Shown: positions 1 to 6,359, counted from the first letter of the stretch. The stretch is DNA of 6,633 nt from Clostridia bacterium (GCA_017540285.1 JAFYBI010000157.1:1-6633); one strand, 5' to 3'. The notes: generated from the letters alone by a model not told the origin. Numbers and translations are program-made.

Positions 1-579
1 ATCCAGATGGACCTCAAGATCGACGGCCTGACGCCCGAGATCATTAAGGAAGCCCTCGCCGTGACCCACAAGGGCCGCGACTATATCATCGACGAGGTTC
101 TCCTCAAGACCATCCCCGAGCCGCGTCCGGAGGTTTCCGAATACGCGCCGAAGATGATCTCCATGAAGATCCCGGTCGAGAAGATCTCCGAAGTCATCGG
201 CACCAAGGGCAAGGTCATTCAGAGCATCCAGGCCGACACCGGCGCGAAGATCGACATCGAGGACGACGGTTCCGTGTTCATCTCCGGCATCAAAAAGGCC
301 GGCATCGAAGCGGCGCAGAAGATCATTCAGGGCATCATCTTCGAGCCCGAGATCGGCGCGGTTTACGAAGGCGTCGTGACCCGGATCATCCCGATCGGCG
401 CGTTCGTCGAGTTCGCCCCGAAGAAGGAAGGCATGGTCCACATCTCCAAGCTGGACAAGAAGCGCACCGAAAAGGTCGAGGACGTCTGCAACGTCGGCGA
501 CCGCATCAAGGTGAAGTTCCTCGGCCAGGACGAGAAGGGCCGCTACAACCTCTCCCGCAGAGACGCGCTGGACGACTGA
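1..579 (+). CDS. pnp: Polynucleotide phosphorylase, C-terminal part (5' end outside window)
   Basis: This is the last 192 codons of polynucleotide phosphorylase, open from the window's left edge to a TGA at 577-579. The family is a homotrimeric 3'-5' exoribonuclease and RNA polymerase that uses phosphate to release nucleoside diphosphates during cytoplasmic RNA decay. Visible residues 1 to about 50 are the tail of the second RNase PH domain and the linker (EALAVTHKGRDYIIDEV). About 53-112 is a KH domain, with its GxxG loop as GTKG at 67-70 and the TGAKIDIEDDG strand. About 119-188 is an S1 domain (GAVYEGVVTRI, GAFVEF, EGMVHIS). The protein ends soon after S1 without the longer tail seen in enterobacteria. 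The catalytic core lies upstream, so catalytic residues cannot be checked. The gene converges on the histidine kinase gene. Identification is firm. Confidence 0.97.
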   Translation: MQMDLKIDGLTPEIIKEALAVTHKGRDYIIDEVLLKTIPEPRPEVSEYAPKMISMKIPVEKISEVIGTKGKVIQSIQADTGAKIDIEDDGSVFISGIKKAGIEAAQKIIQGIIFEPEIGAVYEGVVTRIIPIGAFVEFAPKKEGMVHISKLDKKRTEKVEDVCNVGDRIKVKFLGQDEKGRYNLSRRDALDD

Positions 580-604
580 TCCGCCTCGTGAACAACAGAA
601 AAAC

Positions 605-638
605 AGGACTGCTGCATGCAACGTGCGGCAGTCCTTTT
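605..638. terminator. Bidirectional intrinsic terminator between convergent pnp and histidine kinase genes
   Basis: Positions 605-615 (AGGACTGCTGC) pair with 625-635 (GCGGCAGTCCT), giving an 11-bp stem with one G-T wobble and a 9-nt loop. The + strand exits into TTTTCT. The - strand exits into a TGTTTTTC tract. The stem begins 26 bp after the pnp stop and 21 bp beyond the kinase stop, so it can end transcripts arriving from both sides. It is the only strong hairpin with a T-run in the 76-bp convergent gap. Confidence 0.85.
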
Positions 639-655
639 CTGCTGTGCGGGAGATA

Positions 656-2182
656 TTATTCGGAGGTGTTCCCACCCGGCGCGGGGATCGTTTTGAGGCG
701 GAACCAGAAATTGCTTCCCTGCCCGACGCGGCTCTTCACGCCGAACTGCGCGCCGTGCAGCTGCAGGATGCTCCGCACGATCGAGAGGCCGAGGCCCGTT
801 CCCATGTTCGCGCGCTTGTGGAAGTCGTTCGCCTTGTAGTACCGCTCCCAGACGAGAGGCAGCTCCTCCTCGGCGATGCCGATGCCCGTGTCGATCACCT
901 CGACGAGGACCTCGCCGTCGGATACCGTCTGGCGGATCACGACCGTCTTGTCGTCGCCGGTGTAGTTCACGGCGTTGTTGATGAGGTTGTAGACGACCTG
1001 CAGGAGCCGCGATTCGTCGCCGTTCACCCAGACGTCTTCCTCCGCCTCGAAGCGGATGACGTAGCCGTCATGCTCGCGGAGCTTCTGATACCGCTCCAAT
1101 GTGCGGCGGATGACGGCGGTGAAGTTGAACGGCGCCGTGTTGAGCTTCTGCGTGCCGTTCTGGTATTTCGAGACCTCGAGCATGTCCGTCACGAGGTTGG
1201 TCAGTCGGTCGCACTCGTCAAGGACGATCTGGAAGTTTTCCGGCGTCGCCTCGCCCGGCAGATCGCGCATGACCTCGGTGTACCCGGAGATCATCGTAAG
1301 CGGCGTGCGCAGATCATGTGAGACGTTCGCGATCAGATCCTTCTGCATCCGGTCGAGCTTCGAGAGCTCATAGGCCGCGCGGTTGAGCGTCGCGGACAGG
1401 TTTTCGGTCTCCGCGCTCCCCGTCCCGTCGAAGTTGACGGCATAGTCTCCCATCGCGAGCTTCGACGCCTCCTCGCTCATCTTGCGGATCGGCTTTGACA
1501 CGCGCGAGGCGAGGACCGTCGCGAGCAGGATCGAGAGAAGCACAAGGATCACGGTGATCCAGACGAGCTGGGTGTGCAGGGTGCGGACCGTCGCGTCGAG
1601 GGGAACGAGCTCGGAGTCGATCAGGATGAGCAGATTCGTATCCTCCTCCGGCACGATGCGGACCGAAATGACGTCCTCTTCCTCGAACCGGTCACTTCCG
1701 CGCCGCCGGATGTCGGGCTCCGCTTCCCCGGCCTCGCGGTTCCCGCCGACGAGATCGCGCAGGGAACGCGTGAGGGTGATCGAGCCGCCGGCGTCCTTCG
1801 CATCGTGGTAGAGCTGCCCGATGAAGGAGCTGTACTGATAGTTGTGGATCAGACAGAACGAGTGGTTGTGTGCGACGGCGACGGGCACCCCCGTCGGGCC
1901 CCAGTCGGTCTCGGTGACGCGGTAGACCGTCAGGCAGACGTCATACTGGAGCGCGACGGCTCCCACGACGGTCTGATAATCCTCGTCGTCCTCCGCGTCG
2001 AGGGCGGCGGCTTCTGCGGCGCATTTTTCGATGTCGCGCAGCTTCAGGGAGCGGTAGATGTCGTCGAGCAGGACCGTCTCGAACAGCCAGAGCACGACGA
2101 GGACCGCGGCGGTGAACAAGAGGAAAGCGGCGATCAGCCGTCCGCGCAGACTGATGCCGTGTTTTTCTTCAACGTTCCGCAT
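656..2182 (-). CDS. Membrane sensor histidine kinase (HAMP-HisKA-HATPase_c)
   Basis: This is a 508-residue sensor kinase that would autophosphorylate on histidine and pass the phosphate to the adjacent regulator. A first membrane segment spans about residues 16-38. An extracytoplasmic sensor region of about 165 residues follows (40-204), then a second membrane segment (about 206-226). A HAMP linker (about 227-278) leads to HisKA with NVSHDLRTP, so the phospho-acceptor is His289. The ATPase domain has the N box (N399, NLINNAVNYT), G1 box (DTGIG, D431-G435), F-box-like WERYYK (445-450) and G2 box (GTGLG, 461-465). There is no PAS domain. The ATG overlaps the end of the regulator gene by 14 bp and has only a weak SD-like GGGG inside that gene, so translation is probably coupled. 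The sensor region has cysteines at 54, 83 and 110, and an HNHSFCLIH cluster at 105-113. The signal sensed is unknown; envelope stress is inferred from the htrA linkage. Confidence 0.95.
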   Translation of the reverse strand: MRNVEEKHGISLRGRLIAAFLLFTAAVLVVLWLFETVLLDDIYRSLKLRDIEKCAAEAAALDAEDDEDYQTVVGAVALQYDVCLTVYRVTETDWGPTGVPVAVAHNHSFCLIHNYQYSSFIGQLYHDAKDAGGSITLTRSLRDLVGGNREAGEAEPDIRRRGSDRFEEEDVISVRIVPEEDTNLLILIDSELVPLDATVRTLHTQLVWITVILVLLSILLATVLASRVSKPIRKMSEEASKLAMGDYAVNFDGTGSAETENLSATLNRAAYELSKLDRMQKDLIANVSHDLRTPLTMISGYTEVMRDLPGEATPENFQIVLDECDRLTNLVTDMLEVSKYQNGTQKLNTAPFNFTAVIRRTLERYQKLREHDGYVIRFEAEEDVWVNGDESRLLQVVYNLINNAVNYTGDDKTVVIRQTVSDGEVLVEVIDTGIGIAEEELPLVWERYYKANDFHKRANMGTGLGLSIVRSILQLHGAQFGVKSRVGQGSNFWFRLKTIPAPGGNTSE

Positions 2183-2879
2183 CGAACCGGTACCCCACGC
2201 CGCGGAGCGTCACGATGAAGTCCGCGTATCGGCCGAGGCTCTTGCGGAGCAGCTTGATGTGCGTGTCGAGGGTCCGGTCGTCGCCGAAATAGTCGTAGCC
2301 CCAGACCTCGGTGATGAGCTTTTCGCGGGTCAGGGCGATGTTCTTGTTGCGGATCATGTAGAAGAACAGATCGTATTCCTTCGGCGTCATGTCCGCGCGC
2401 TTGCCGTCGACGTAGACGATCCGGGCGGTGAGGTCCGCGCGCAGGCCGCCGTCCGCGAATTCGACGATCTCGTTCTTCGGCTCCTCGGGAGCGGGCTCCT
2501 GCGGCTCGGCAGCCTTCCCCGCCGCGCGCTTCATGACGGCGTTTACGCGGAGCATCAGCTCCTTCGGGGAGAAGGGCTTGACCACGTAGTCGTCGATCCC
2601 CAGCTCGAAGCCGTTGATCTTGTCGTACTCTTCCCCGCGCGCGGAAAGCATGATGATCGGGATGTCGGAGAACTTGCGGATCTCCCGGCAGGCGGAAAAG
2701 CCGTCGAGCTCCGGCATCATGATGTCGATGATCATGAGGTCGAACTGTTCCTCGCGGCAGAGCCGGATCGCCTCCATACCGTCCGCCGCCTCGGTGACGG
2801 TATGGCCTTCGTAGACCGCATACTTCGCGATCAGCTTGCGGATCATTTCTTCGTCGTCGACGACCAGAATGTGATACAT
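2169..2879 (-). CDS. OmpR/PhoB-family DNA-binding response regulator
   Basis: This is a 236-residue cytoplasmic transcription regulator, the likely partner of the kinase encoded just downstream. The receiver domain (1-118) has the acidic pair Asp8/Asp9, phospho-acceptor Asp52 in IIDIMMPELDG, Ser79 and the conserved Lys101 in VVKPFSP. A proline/glutamate-rich linker (about 119-140) is rather long. The winged-helix effector domain follows (about 141-234), with TPKEYDLFFYMIRN, REKLITEVWGYDYFGDDRTLDTHIKLLRKSLG and the terminal GVGYRF. The ATG at 2879 is preferred because GGGAGG (2887-2892) lies 7 nt upstream and the receiver fold begins at once (MYHILVVDD). An in-frame ATG at 2903 would add eight residues and place the SD inside the gene. 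Members bind tandem half-sites about one helical turn apart. Such a phased array lies upstream of htrA, so htrA and the operon itself are plausible targets. The sequence cannot tell WalR-, PhoP- or PhoB-like orthologs apart, so no symbol is given. Confidence 0.95.
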   Translation of the reverse strand: MYHILVVDDEEMIRKLIAKYAVYEGHTVTEAADGMEAIRLCREEQFDLMIIDIMMPELDGFSACREIRKFSDIPIIMLSARGEEYDKINGFELGIDDYVVKPFSPKELMLRVNAVMKRAAGKAAEPQEPAPEEPKNEIVEFADGGLRADLTARIVYVDGKRADMTPKEYDLFFYMIRNKNIALTREKLITEVWGYDYFGDDRTLDTHIKLLRKSLGRYADFIVTLRGVGYRFDAER

Positions 2880-2886
2880 GAATAAA

Positions 2887-2892
2887 CCTCCC
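2887..2892 (-). promoter_or_regulatory. Ribosome-binding site of the response regulator gene
   Basis: The - strand reads GGGAGG seven nucleotides before the ATG at 2879. This strong SD decides between the start at 2879 and the upstream in-frame ATG at 2903. It is partly complementary to the arm at 2905-2911 of the neighbouring hairpin. Confidence 0.85.
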
Positions 2893-2904
2893 TGATACGG
2901 CAAG

Positions 2905-2929
2905 AGGAGGGATACCGGGTACCCCTCCT
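2905..2929 (-). other. Intercistronic hairpin between htrA and the response regulator gene
   Basis: Positions 2905-2915 pair with 2919-2929 (AGGAGGG with CCCTCCT, then TAC with GTA), with one A-C mismatch and a 3-nt loop. On the - strand it lies 37 bp after the htrA stop and 12 bp before the regulator's SD. No good T-run follows on that strand (CTTGCCG), so a strong terminator is unlikely. Possible roles are partial attenuation, protection of an htrA 3' end after processing, or control of access to the regulator's SD. The stem is seen directly; its role is inferred. Confidence 0.5.
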
Positions 2930-2966
2930 ATTGTGTTGTCAATTATTGGTAACGGAACAGTGCGGA

Positions 2967-4706
2967 TCAGTTGTTCCCGCCGAAGAAGTCGCTGAGGGAG
3001 CCCTGCACATCGGCCTCGCCGAAGGTGCCGGACTGCTCCGCGGTGGGCACTCTCTCGTAGAGGGTGGCCTCGACCTCCATGAGCTTGTTGTCGCGGTAAA
3101 GCTGGACCTTGATCTTGTCGCCGACCGCGTGCTTGTAGAGGATGGTCTTGACATCGTCGCGCGAGGAGACCTCTTCGCCGTCCACCGCGATGATGCGGTC
3201 GCCGACCTTGAAGACCTTATCGTTCATGCCCTCGGTCACCGCCGTGACATACAGACCGGAGCGGATGCTGTAGAAGAAGAAGAAGCTGTTCGACTGGTTC
3301 GAAACGTCGTCGAGCGTGATGCCGAGCATCGGCTTGCCGGAGACGTAGCCCTTCGTGAGGAGCTCTTCGGAGACCTTCAGAGCCTGGTTGATCGGGATCG
3401 CGAAGCCGAGGCCTTCGATTTCTTCACCGTAGGACTTGCAGTTGACGATGCCGACGAATTCGCCCTTCATGTTGAACATGCCGCCGCCGGAGTTGCCGGG
3501 GTTGACGGCCGCGTTGGTCTGGATCAGGGACATGGTCACGCCGCCGATCTCGATCTCGCGCTGGGTCGCGGAGATGATGCCGTTCGAGACGGAGCCGCCG
3601 AGCTCGCCGAGCGGGTTGCCGACGACAAGGATCTCTTCGCCGACGACCAGACGGTCGCTGTCGCCGCAGCGCGCGGGAGTCAGGCCGGTCGCGTTGATCT
3701 TCAGGATCGCGATATCCTCATCGGAATCGTAGGTGATGACCTCCGCCTTGTATTCCTCGCCGTTCGTGAGGCGAACCGTCACGGTTTCGGCAGGACTGCC
3801 GGTGTTTTCATTCAGGATGACGTGCGCATTGGTGATGAGGTAGCCGTCCTCGGAGATGATGACGCCGGAGCCGGCGCCCGTCGCCTGCTGGACAAACTGC
3901 GGGAAGTACGGGTTGGTGACCGCCATCTCGGTCTTGATCTCGACGACGGAATCCTTCACGAGGGCCGCGACCTGCGCGTAGGTGAGATCGCTGCCCGCCG
4001 TGGCGGACGTGGAGGTCGCGACGCTGTCGACGTCGACGGACTTGTAGATCACGACGGGTTCGCCGCCCGTGGCCTGGGCCGCCGCAGTCGTCTTCTGCGT
4101 CGAATCGGATTCGGCCGCGGTCACCTTGTTCGCCGCGGTGAGGCGGTTGCCGAGGACCGAGCCGCCGAAGCCCGCGAGTCCGGAGAGGATCACGGCGCAG
4201 GCGCAGAGGATCGCCACGGCCTTGACGGAGCCGGATTTCTTCGTCTTCTGCTTCTTCACCGGCGTCTGATAGGAGATCCGGGAAGAGGCGGTCTGCGGGT
4301 CGTAGGACGCGCCGTAAGCGTTGTAGGAGCGGTTCTGCGGGTTATAGCCCTGCGCCGGGCGGTATGCGCCGTTCTGCGGATTGGCGGCGTAGGGATTCTG
4401 CTGCGGTCTGTACGCGCCGTTCGGATACGGGCTGTAGGCCGTTCCCTGCGCGCTCCGGTTCTGCGCGGGCTGCGCATCCTGATACGAGGGAGCCGCGCTC
4501 CAGGCATTCCGCGTTGTGCGGAGGCTGTCCTGCGCCGGCTGTGCGGGAGCCGCTTCCTGCGCGTGACGGAGGATATCTTCCACGTCGTCCTCCCGCACGT
4601 TCTCCTCGGAGGCGGGTCCGGCGACCGGTTCCCGGTTCTCGTTCACGGGATCCGTGTTTTCGTTCATCGTGTTTTCGGTGTTCTCCCATTCAAAATCTTT
4701 CATCAT
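2967..4706 (-). CDS. htrA: HtrA/DegP-like membrane-anchored serine protease (S1C, one PDZ domain)
   Basis: This is a 579-residue trypsin-like protease of the HtrA family, which degrades misfolded proteins outside the membrane. Residues 1-157 form a cytoplasmic, disordered tail: acidic at first, then rich in Q, N, P and Y with repeated NGAYRP and NPQN units. KKQKTKK (151-157) precedes a single membrane anchor (about 161-182), giving N-in/C-out topology. The protease domain (about 240-445) has the full triad: His295 in ITNAHV, Asp331 in DEDIAIL and Ser406 in NPGNSGGG. One PDZ domain follows (about 455-552, with KVGDRIIAVDGEEV). The start is either ATG 4706 or the adjacent ATG 4703. The SD AAAGGA (4711-4716) lies 4 nt from the first and 7 nt from the second, so 4703 may be the true start. 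The gene heads the run into the regulator and kinase genes, with an 87-bp gap before the regulator. Its tail is longer than that of classic Bacillus HtrA, by recollection rather than by comparison here. Confidence 0.95.
   Translation of the reverse strand: MMKDFEWENTENTMNENTDPVNENREPVAGPASEENVREDDVEDILRHAQEAAPAQPAQDSLRTTRNAWSAAPSYQDAQPAQNRSAQGTAYSPYPNGAYRPQQNPYAANPQNGAYRPAQGYNPQNRSYNAYGASYDPQTASSRISYQTPVKKQKTKKSGSVKAVAILCACAVILSGLAGFGGSVLGNRLTAANKVTAAESDSTQKTTAAAQATGGEPVVIYKSVDVDSVATSTSATAGSDLTYAQVAALVKDSVVEIKTEMAVTNPYFPQFVQQATGAGSGVIISEDGYLITNAHVILNENTGSPAETVTVRLTNGEEYKAEVITYDSDEDIAILKINATGLTPARCGDSDRLVVGEEILVVGNPLGELGGSVSNGIISATQREIEIGGVTMSLIQTNAAVNPGNSGGGMFNMKGEFVGIVNCKSYGEEIEGLGFAIPINQALKVSEELLTKGYVSGKPMLGITLDDVSNQSNSFFFFYSIRSGLYVTAVTEGMNDKVFKVGDRIIAVDGEEVSSRDDVKTILYKHAVGDKIKVQLYRDNKLMEVEATLYERVPTAEQSGTFGEADVQGSLSDFFGGNN
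4293..4436 (-). repeat. Degenerate Q/N/P/Y repeat region in the HtrA cytoplasmic tail
   Basis: HtrA residues 91-138 hold imperfect short repeats. NGAYRPQ at 96-102 recurs as NGAYRPA at 112-118. NPQN occurs at 109-112 and 122-125, with further tyrosine-proline/asparagine pairs around them. At DNA level, the segments near 4350-4373 and 4401-4421 resemble each other but are not identical, so the repeat is old or kept at protein level. Confidence 0.65.
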
Positions 4707-4710
4707 GCGT

Positions 4711-4716
4711 TCCTTT
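4711..4716 (-). promoter_or_regulatory. Ribosome-binding site of htrA
   Basis: The - strand reads AAAGGA, 4 nt before the ATG at 4706 and 7 nt before the ATG at 4703. The spacing favours the second methionine, a difference of one residue. A short GC-rich stem (4720-4724 with 4732-4736) lies just upstream in the leader. Confidence 0.65.
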
Positions 4717-4758
4717 CTGCCGCGGGGTCGGCGCGGTCTCTTTTTTCTTTACGCGCTT

Positions 4759-4764
4759 ATTATA
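4759..4764 (-). promoter_or_regulatory. htrA promoter -10 box (TATAAT) without a recognisable -35
   Basis: The - strand carries a perfect TATAAT, giving a predicted start near 4752 and a leader of about 46 nt. At 16-18 bp spacing the -35 position is an A-run with no resemblance to TTGACA. A strong -10 with no -35 is typical of promoters that need an activator, and this fits the phased repeats directly upstream. Confidence 0.75.
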
Positions 4765-4774
4765 TCGCCCCAAT

Positions 4775-4825
4775 GTGACAGTTTTTTGAAGGTTCGCGGA
4801 AGGTTCGATGAAGGATGCGGGAACT
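4775..4825 (-). promoter_or_regulatory. Five 11-bp-phased half-site-like repeats upstream of htrA (candidate response-regulator binding site)
   Basis: On the - strand five similar elements recur with an exact 11-bp period. From far to near the promoter they are AGTTCCC (4825-4819), CCTTCAT (4814-4808), CCTTCCG (4803-4797), CCTTCAA (4792-4786) and CTGTCAC (4781-4775). The middle copies share CGAACCTTC at 4788-4796 and 4799-4807. The two nearest the promoter (4792-4775) match the E. coli PhoB Pho box at 15 of 18 positions, as I recall that consensus. The last element ends 10 bp before the TATAAT. Members of the PhoB/OmpR family bind direct half-sites about 11 bp apart. The repeats are seen directly; binding by the neighbouring regulator is inferred. 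Confidence 0.6.
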
Positions 4826-4840
4826 TTGCGCGGAAAATGC

Positions 4841-6352
4841 TCAGCCGAGGAAAATCGTGACGATGAAGCCGCCCGCGTTCGTGCCGGAGATCTCGTAATC
4901 ATACCCGCGCACGACCTTGAAGGACGTCGAATCGCCGGCTTCCTTCGGAACATAATAGATCAGCCAGCCGTTGGTAGTCGGCAGACCTTCCGACGCCACG
5001 GCGTCATACACGTCGCCGGACTGCGTGATGTACAGGAGCGTGCCCTCGGCGGAATAATTCCGGATGTTCTCGATATACTCCTCGAGGCACCAGTTTTTCG
5101 CCTCGCAGACACGGGAATGCGGGAGCCCGACATAGCGGAAATGCCACGGCTCGTTCGCGATGCCCGTGATCTCGACCTTTTCGGCGGGATAGCGGAGGAT
5201 GAAACCGTAATCGGTTGCATACGAGGTGAGCCACGGTCCGTTCGGATATTCGGGGATCGGGACATTCCGCCCGTCGTCGGTGTAGAAGGTGAGATCACAG
5301 CAGAGACCCGTGTGATGCTCGCTCTCGCCCGGCTTCGCCACATAGGCGCGGACGTAAGCCTCCCCCTGCGTGGAGAGATAGTAGTCCCAGACGTTCTGCT
5401 GCTCGGCGACGGTCCGGTGGCCGCTGTTGAGGAGGAGATCGTGCGAGCCCGTATCCTGCGCAAACGCCGAGGCGAACTTCACGAAGGCATCAAGCGCGGC
5501 GGGCGCGAGGGACATGGACGACGAGGAGATCTTGAAGTCGCCGTTCTTCTCGTCGAAGGCGTTTTTCACCGGGATCGTGTCCGCCTTCGCGTAAGGATGC
5601 TCATGATTCACAAGGACGAGGTTTCCCTCGTCGATGGCGGTGTTCGGAACGGTTTCCGTATTGTAGAGCGTGAGGTTGACGTCATTCGGATCGGGCGCGG
5701 GCTCGTCCGGCGGGAGCGCTTCGTTCTCCGGGTTTTCCGCGGATGCTGTGACGGCCGGATCCGCGGGGGCTGCATCCGCGTCGTCGGGCAGAGGATCCGG
5801 GATGCGTGCGGTGTCCTCTTCCGCGGTGATCTCCGTCACCTCCGGCACGTCCGCGAGCGCGGTGATCGCAGACGATGCGGTCTCCGGCGCGGGCTGCTTC
5901 GCGTTTTTCGTGATCTGCCAGAGCGACACCCCGACAATGAGGGCGGCGAGCAGGAGGAACAGGATCAGGCCGCCGTTCGGTTTGCGGCGCGCGCGGTCGC
6001 GGGATGCCTGACTCTGCTGGGTCACGGGGCGCTCTCCCTGCCCGCGCGGATCGTTCACCATGGCGGCGCGCTGACGATGGCCCTGGGCGTTCCCCTGCGG
6101 GACGTTCCGCTGCTGCTGCGGGGGTCTCTGCGGACGCTGCGTCGGCTGCGCACCGGGATTTTCCAGGCGTCTCTGCGCGGCTGCCCGTCTCGCGGCTTCG
6201 ATGCGCCTGCGTTCCTCTTCGGTGAGCGCACGGCGCGGCTGGCCGTTCGCGTTCGGGTTCTGCCTCTGCGGCGAGGACTGCGTTCTGTTCGTACGGTCGT
6301 TTTGAGAAGGAACGGAATTCGACGAATTCCTGTTTTCCGGATATGGATTCAC
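4841..6352 (-). CDS. Membrane-anchored VanY-type D-alanyl-D-alanine carboxypeptidase (peptidase M15)
   Basis: This is a 503-residue protein of the zinc-dependent VanY/M15B type, which removes the terminal D-Ala from peptidoglycan stem peptides. Residues 1-125 form a cytoplasmic tail rich in Q, N, R and P, including a charged helical stretch (TEEERRRIEAARRAAAQRRLE, about 44-64). One membrane segment follows (about 128-146). An acidic proline/alanine-rich stalk (about 150-226) leads to the catalytic domain (about 235-412). Its motifs are SGHRT (310-314), SEHHTGLCCD with zinc ligands His346 and Asp353, and EPWHFRYVG with catalytic Glu401 and ligand His404. A C-terminal part (about 415-503) is of a type I cannot name. 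The start is GTG at 6352, with AAGGCGG 7 nt upstream. It has its own promoter. No vanH/A/X-type genes are beside it, so housekeeping wall trimming is more likely than glycopeptide resistance. No clear terminator follows its stop. Confidence 0.9.
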   Translation of the reverse strand: MNPYPENRNSSNSVPSQNDRTNRTQSSPQRQNPNANGQPRRALTEEERRRIEAARRAAAQRRLENPGAQPTQRPQRPPQQQRNVPQGNAQGHRQRAAMVNDPRGQGERPVTQQSQASRDRARRKPNGGLILFLLLAALIVGVSLWQITKNAKQPAPETASSAITALADVPEVTEITAEEDTARIPDPLPDDADAAPADPAVTASAENPENEALPPDEPAPDPNDVNLTLYNTETVPNTAIDEGNLVLVNHEHPYAKADTIPVKNAFDEKNGDFKISSSSMSLAPAALDAFVKFASAFAQDTGSHDLLLNSGHRTVAEQQNVWDYYLSTQGEAYVRAYVAKPGESEHHTGLCCDLTFYTDDGRNVPIPEYPNGPWLTSYATDYGFILRYPAEKVEITGIANEPWHFRYVGLPHSRVCEAKNWCLEEYIENIRNYSAEGTLLYITQSGDVYDAVASEGLPTTNGWLIYYVPKEAGDSTSFKVVRGYDYEISGTNAGGFIVTIFLG

Positions 6353-6359
6353 GATGATA

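Noticed and set aside
623..2885. Several + strand open frames opposite the kinase and regulator genes
   Set aside because: All lie antisense to genes with complete two-component motifs and show biased, domain-free products.
2880..2903. Upstream in-frame ATG at 2903 as the regulator start
   Set aside because: It would put the strong SD (2887-2892) inside the gene and add eight residues before the receiver fold. The ATG at 2879 has ideal spacing.
2937..2942. Perfect TTGACA on the - strand upstream of the regulator gene
   Set aside because: At 16-18 bp spacing the sequence is GC-rich hairpin (near ACCCGG) with no resemblance to TATAAT. A separate promoter for the regulator is not supported.
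2931..4778. 615-codon open frame on the + strand opposite htrA
   Set aside because: It mirrors htrA almost end to end. Its product is a D/R/V/G-rich low-complexity string with no domain, as expected from the antisense of GC-rich codons. The - strand frame has a complete protease triad.
4790..4840. Terminator for the VanY-type gene in the gap before htrA
   Set aside because: No stable hairpin with a T-run is visible. The segment is better explained by the phased direct repeats, and some read-through into htrA remains possible.
4841..6352. Glycopeptide resistance gene vanY as part of a van cluster
   Set aside because: The catalytic motifs are VanY-type, but no vanS/R/H/A/X-like gene accompanies it. 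The nearby two-component pair is tied to htrA instead.
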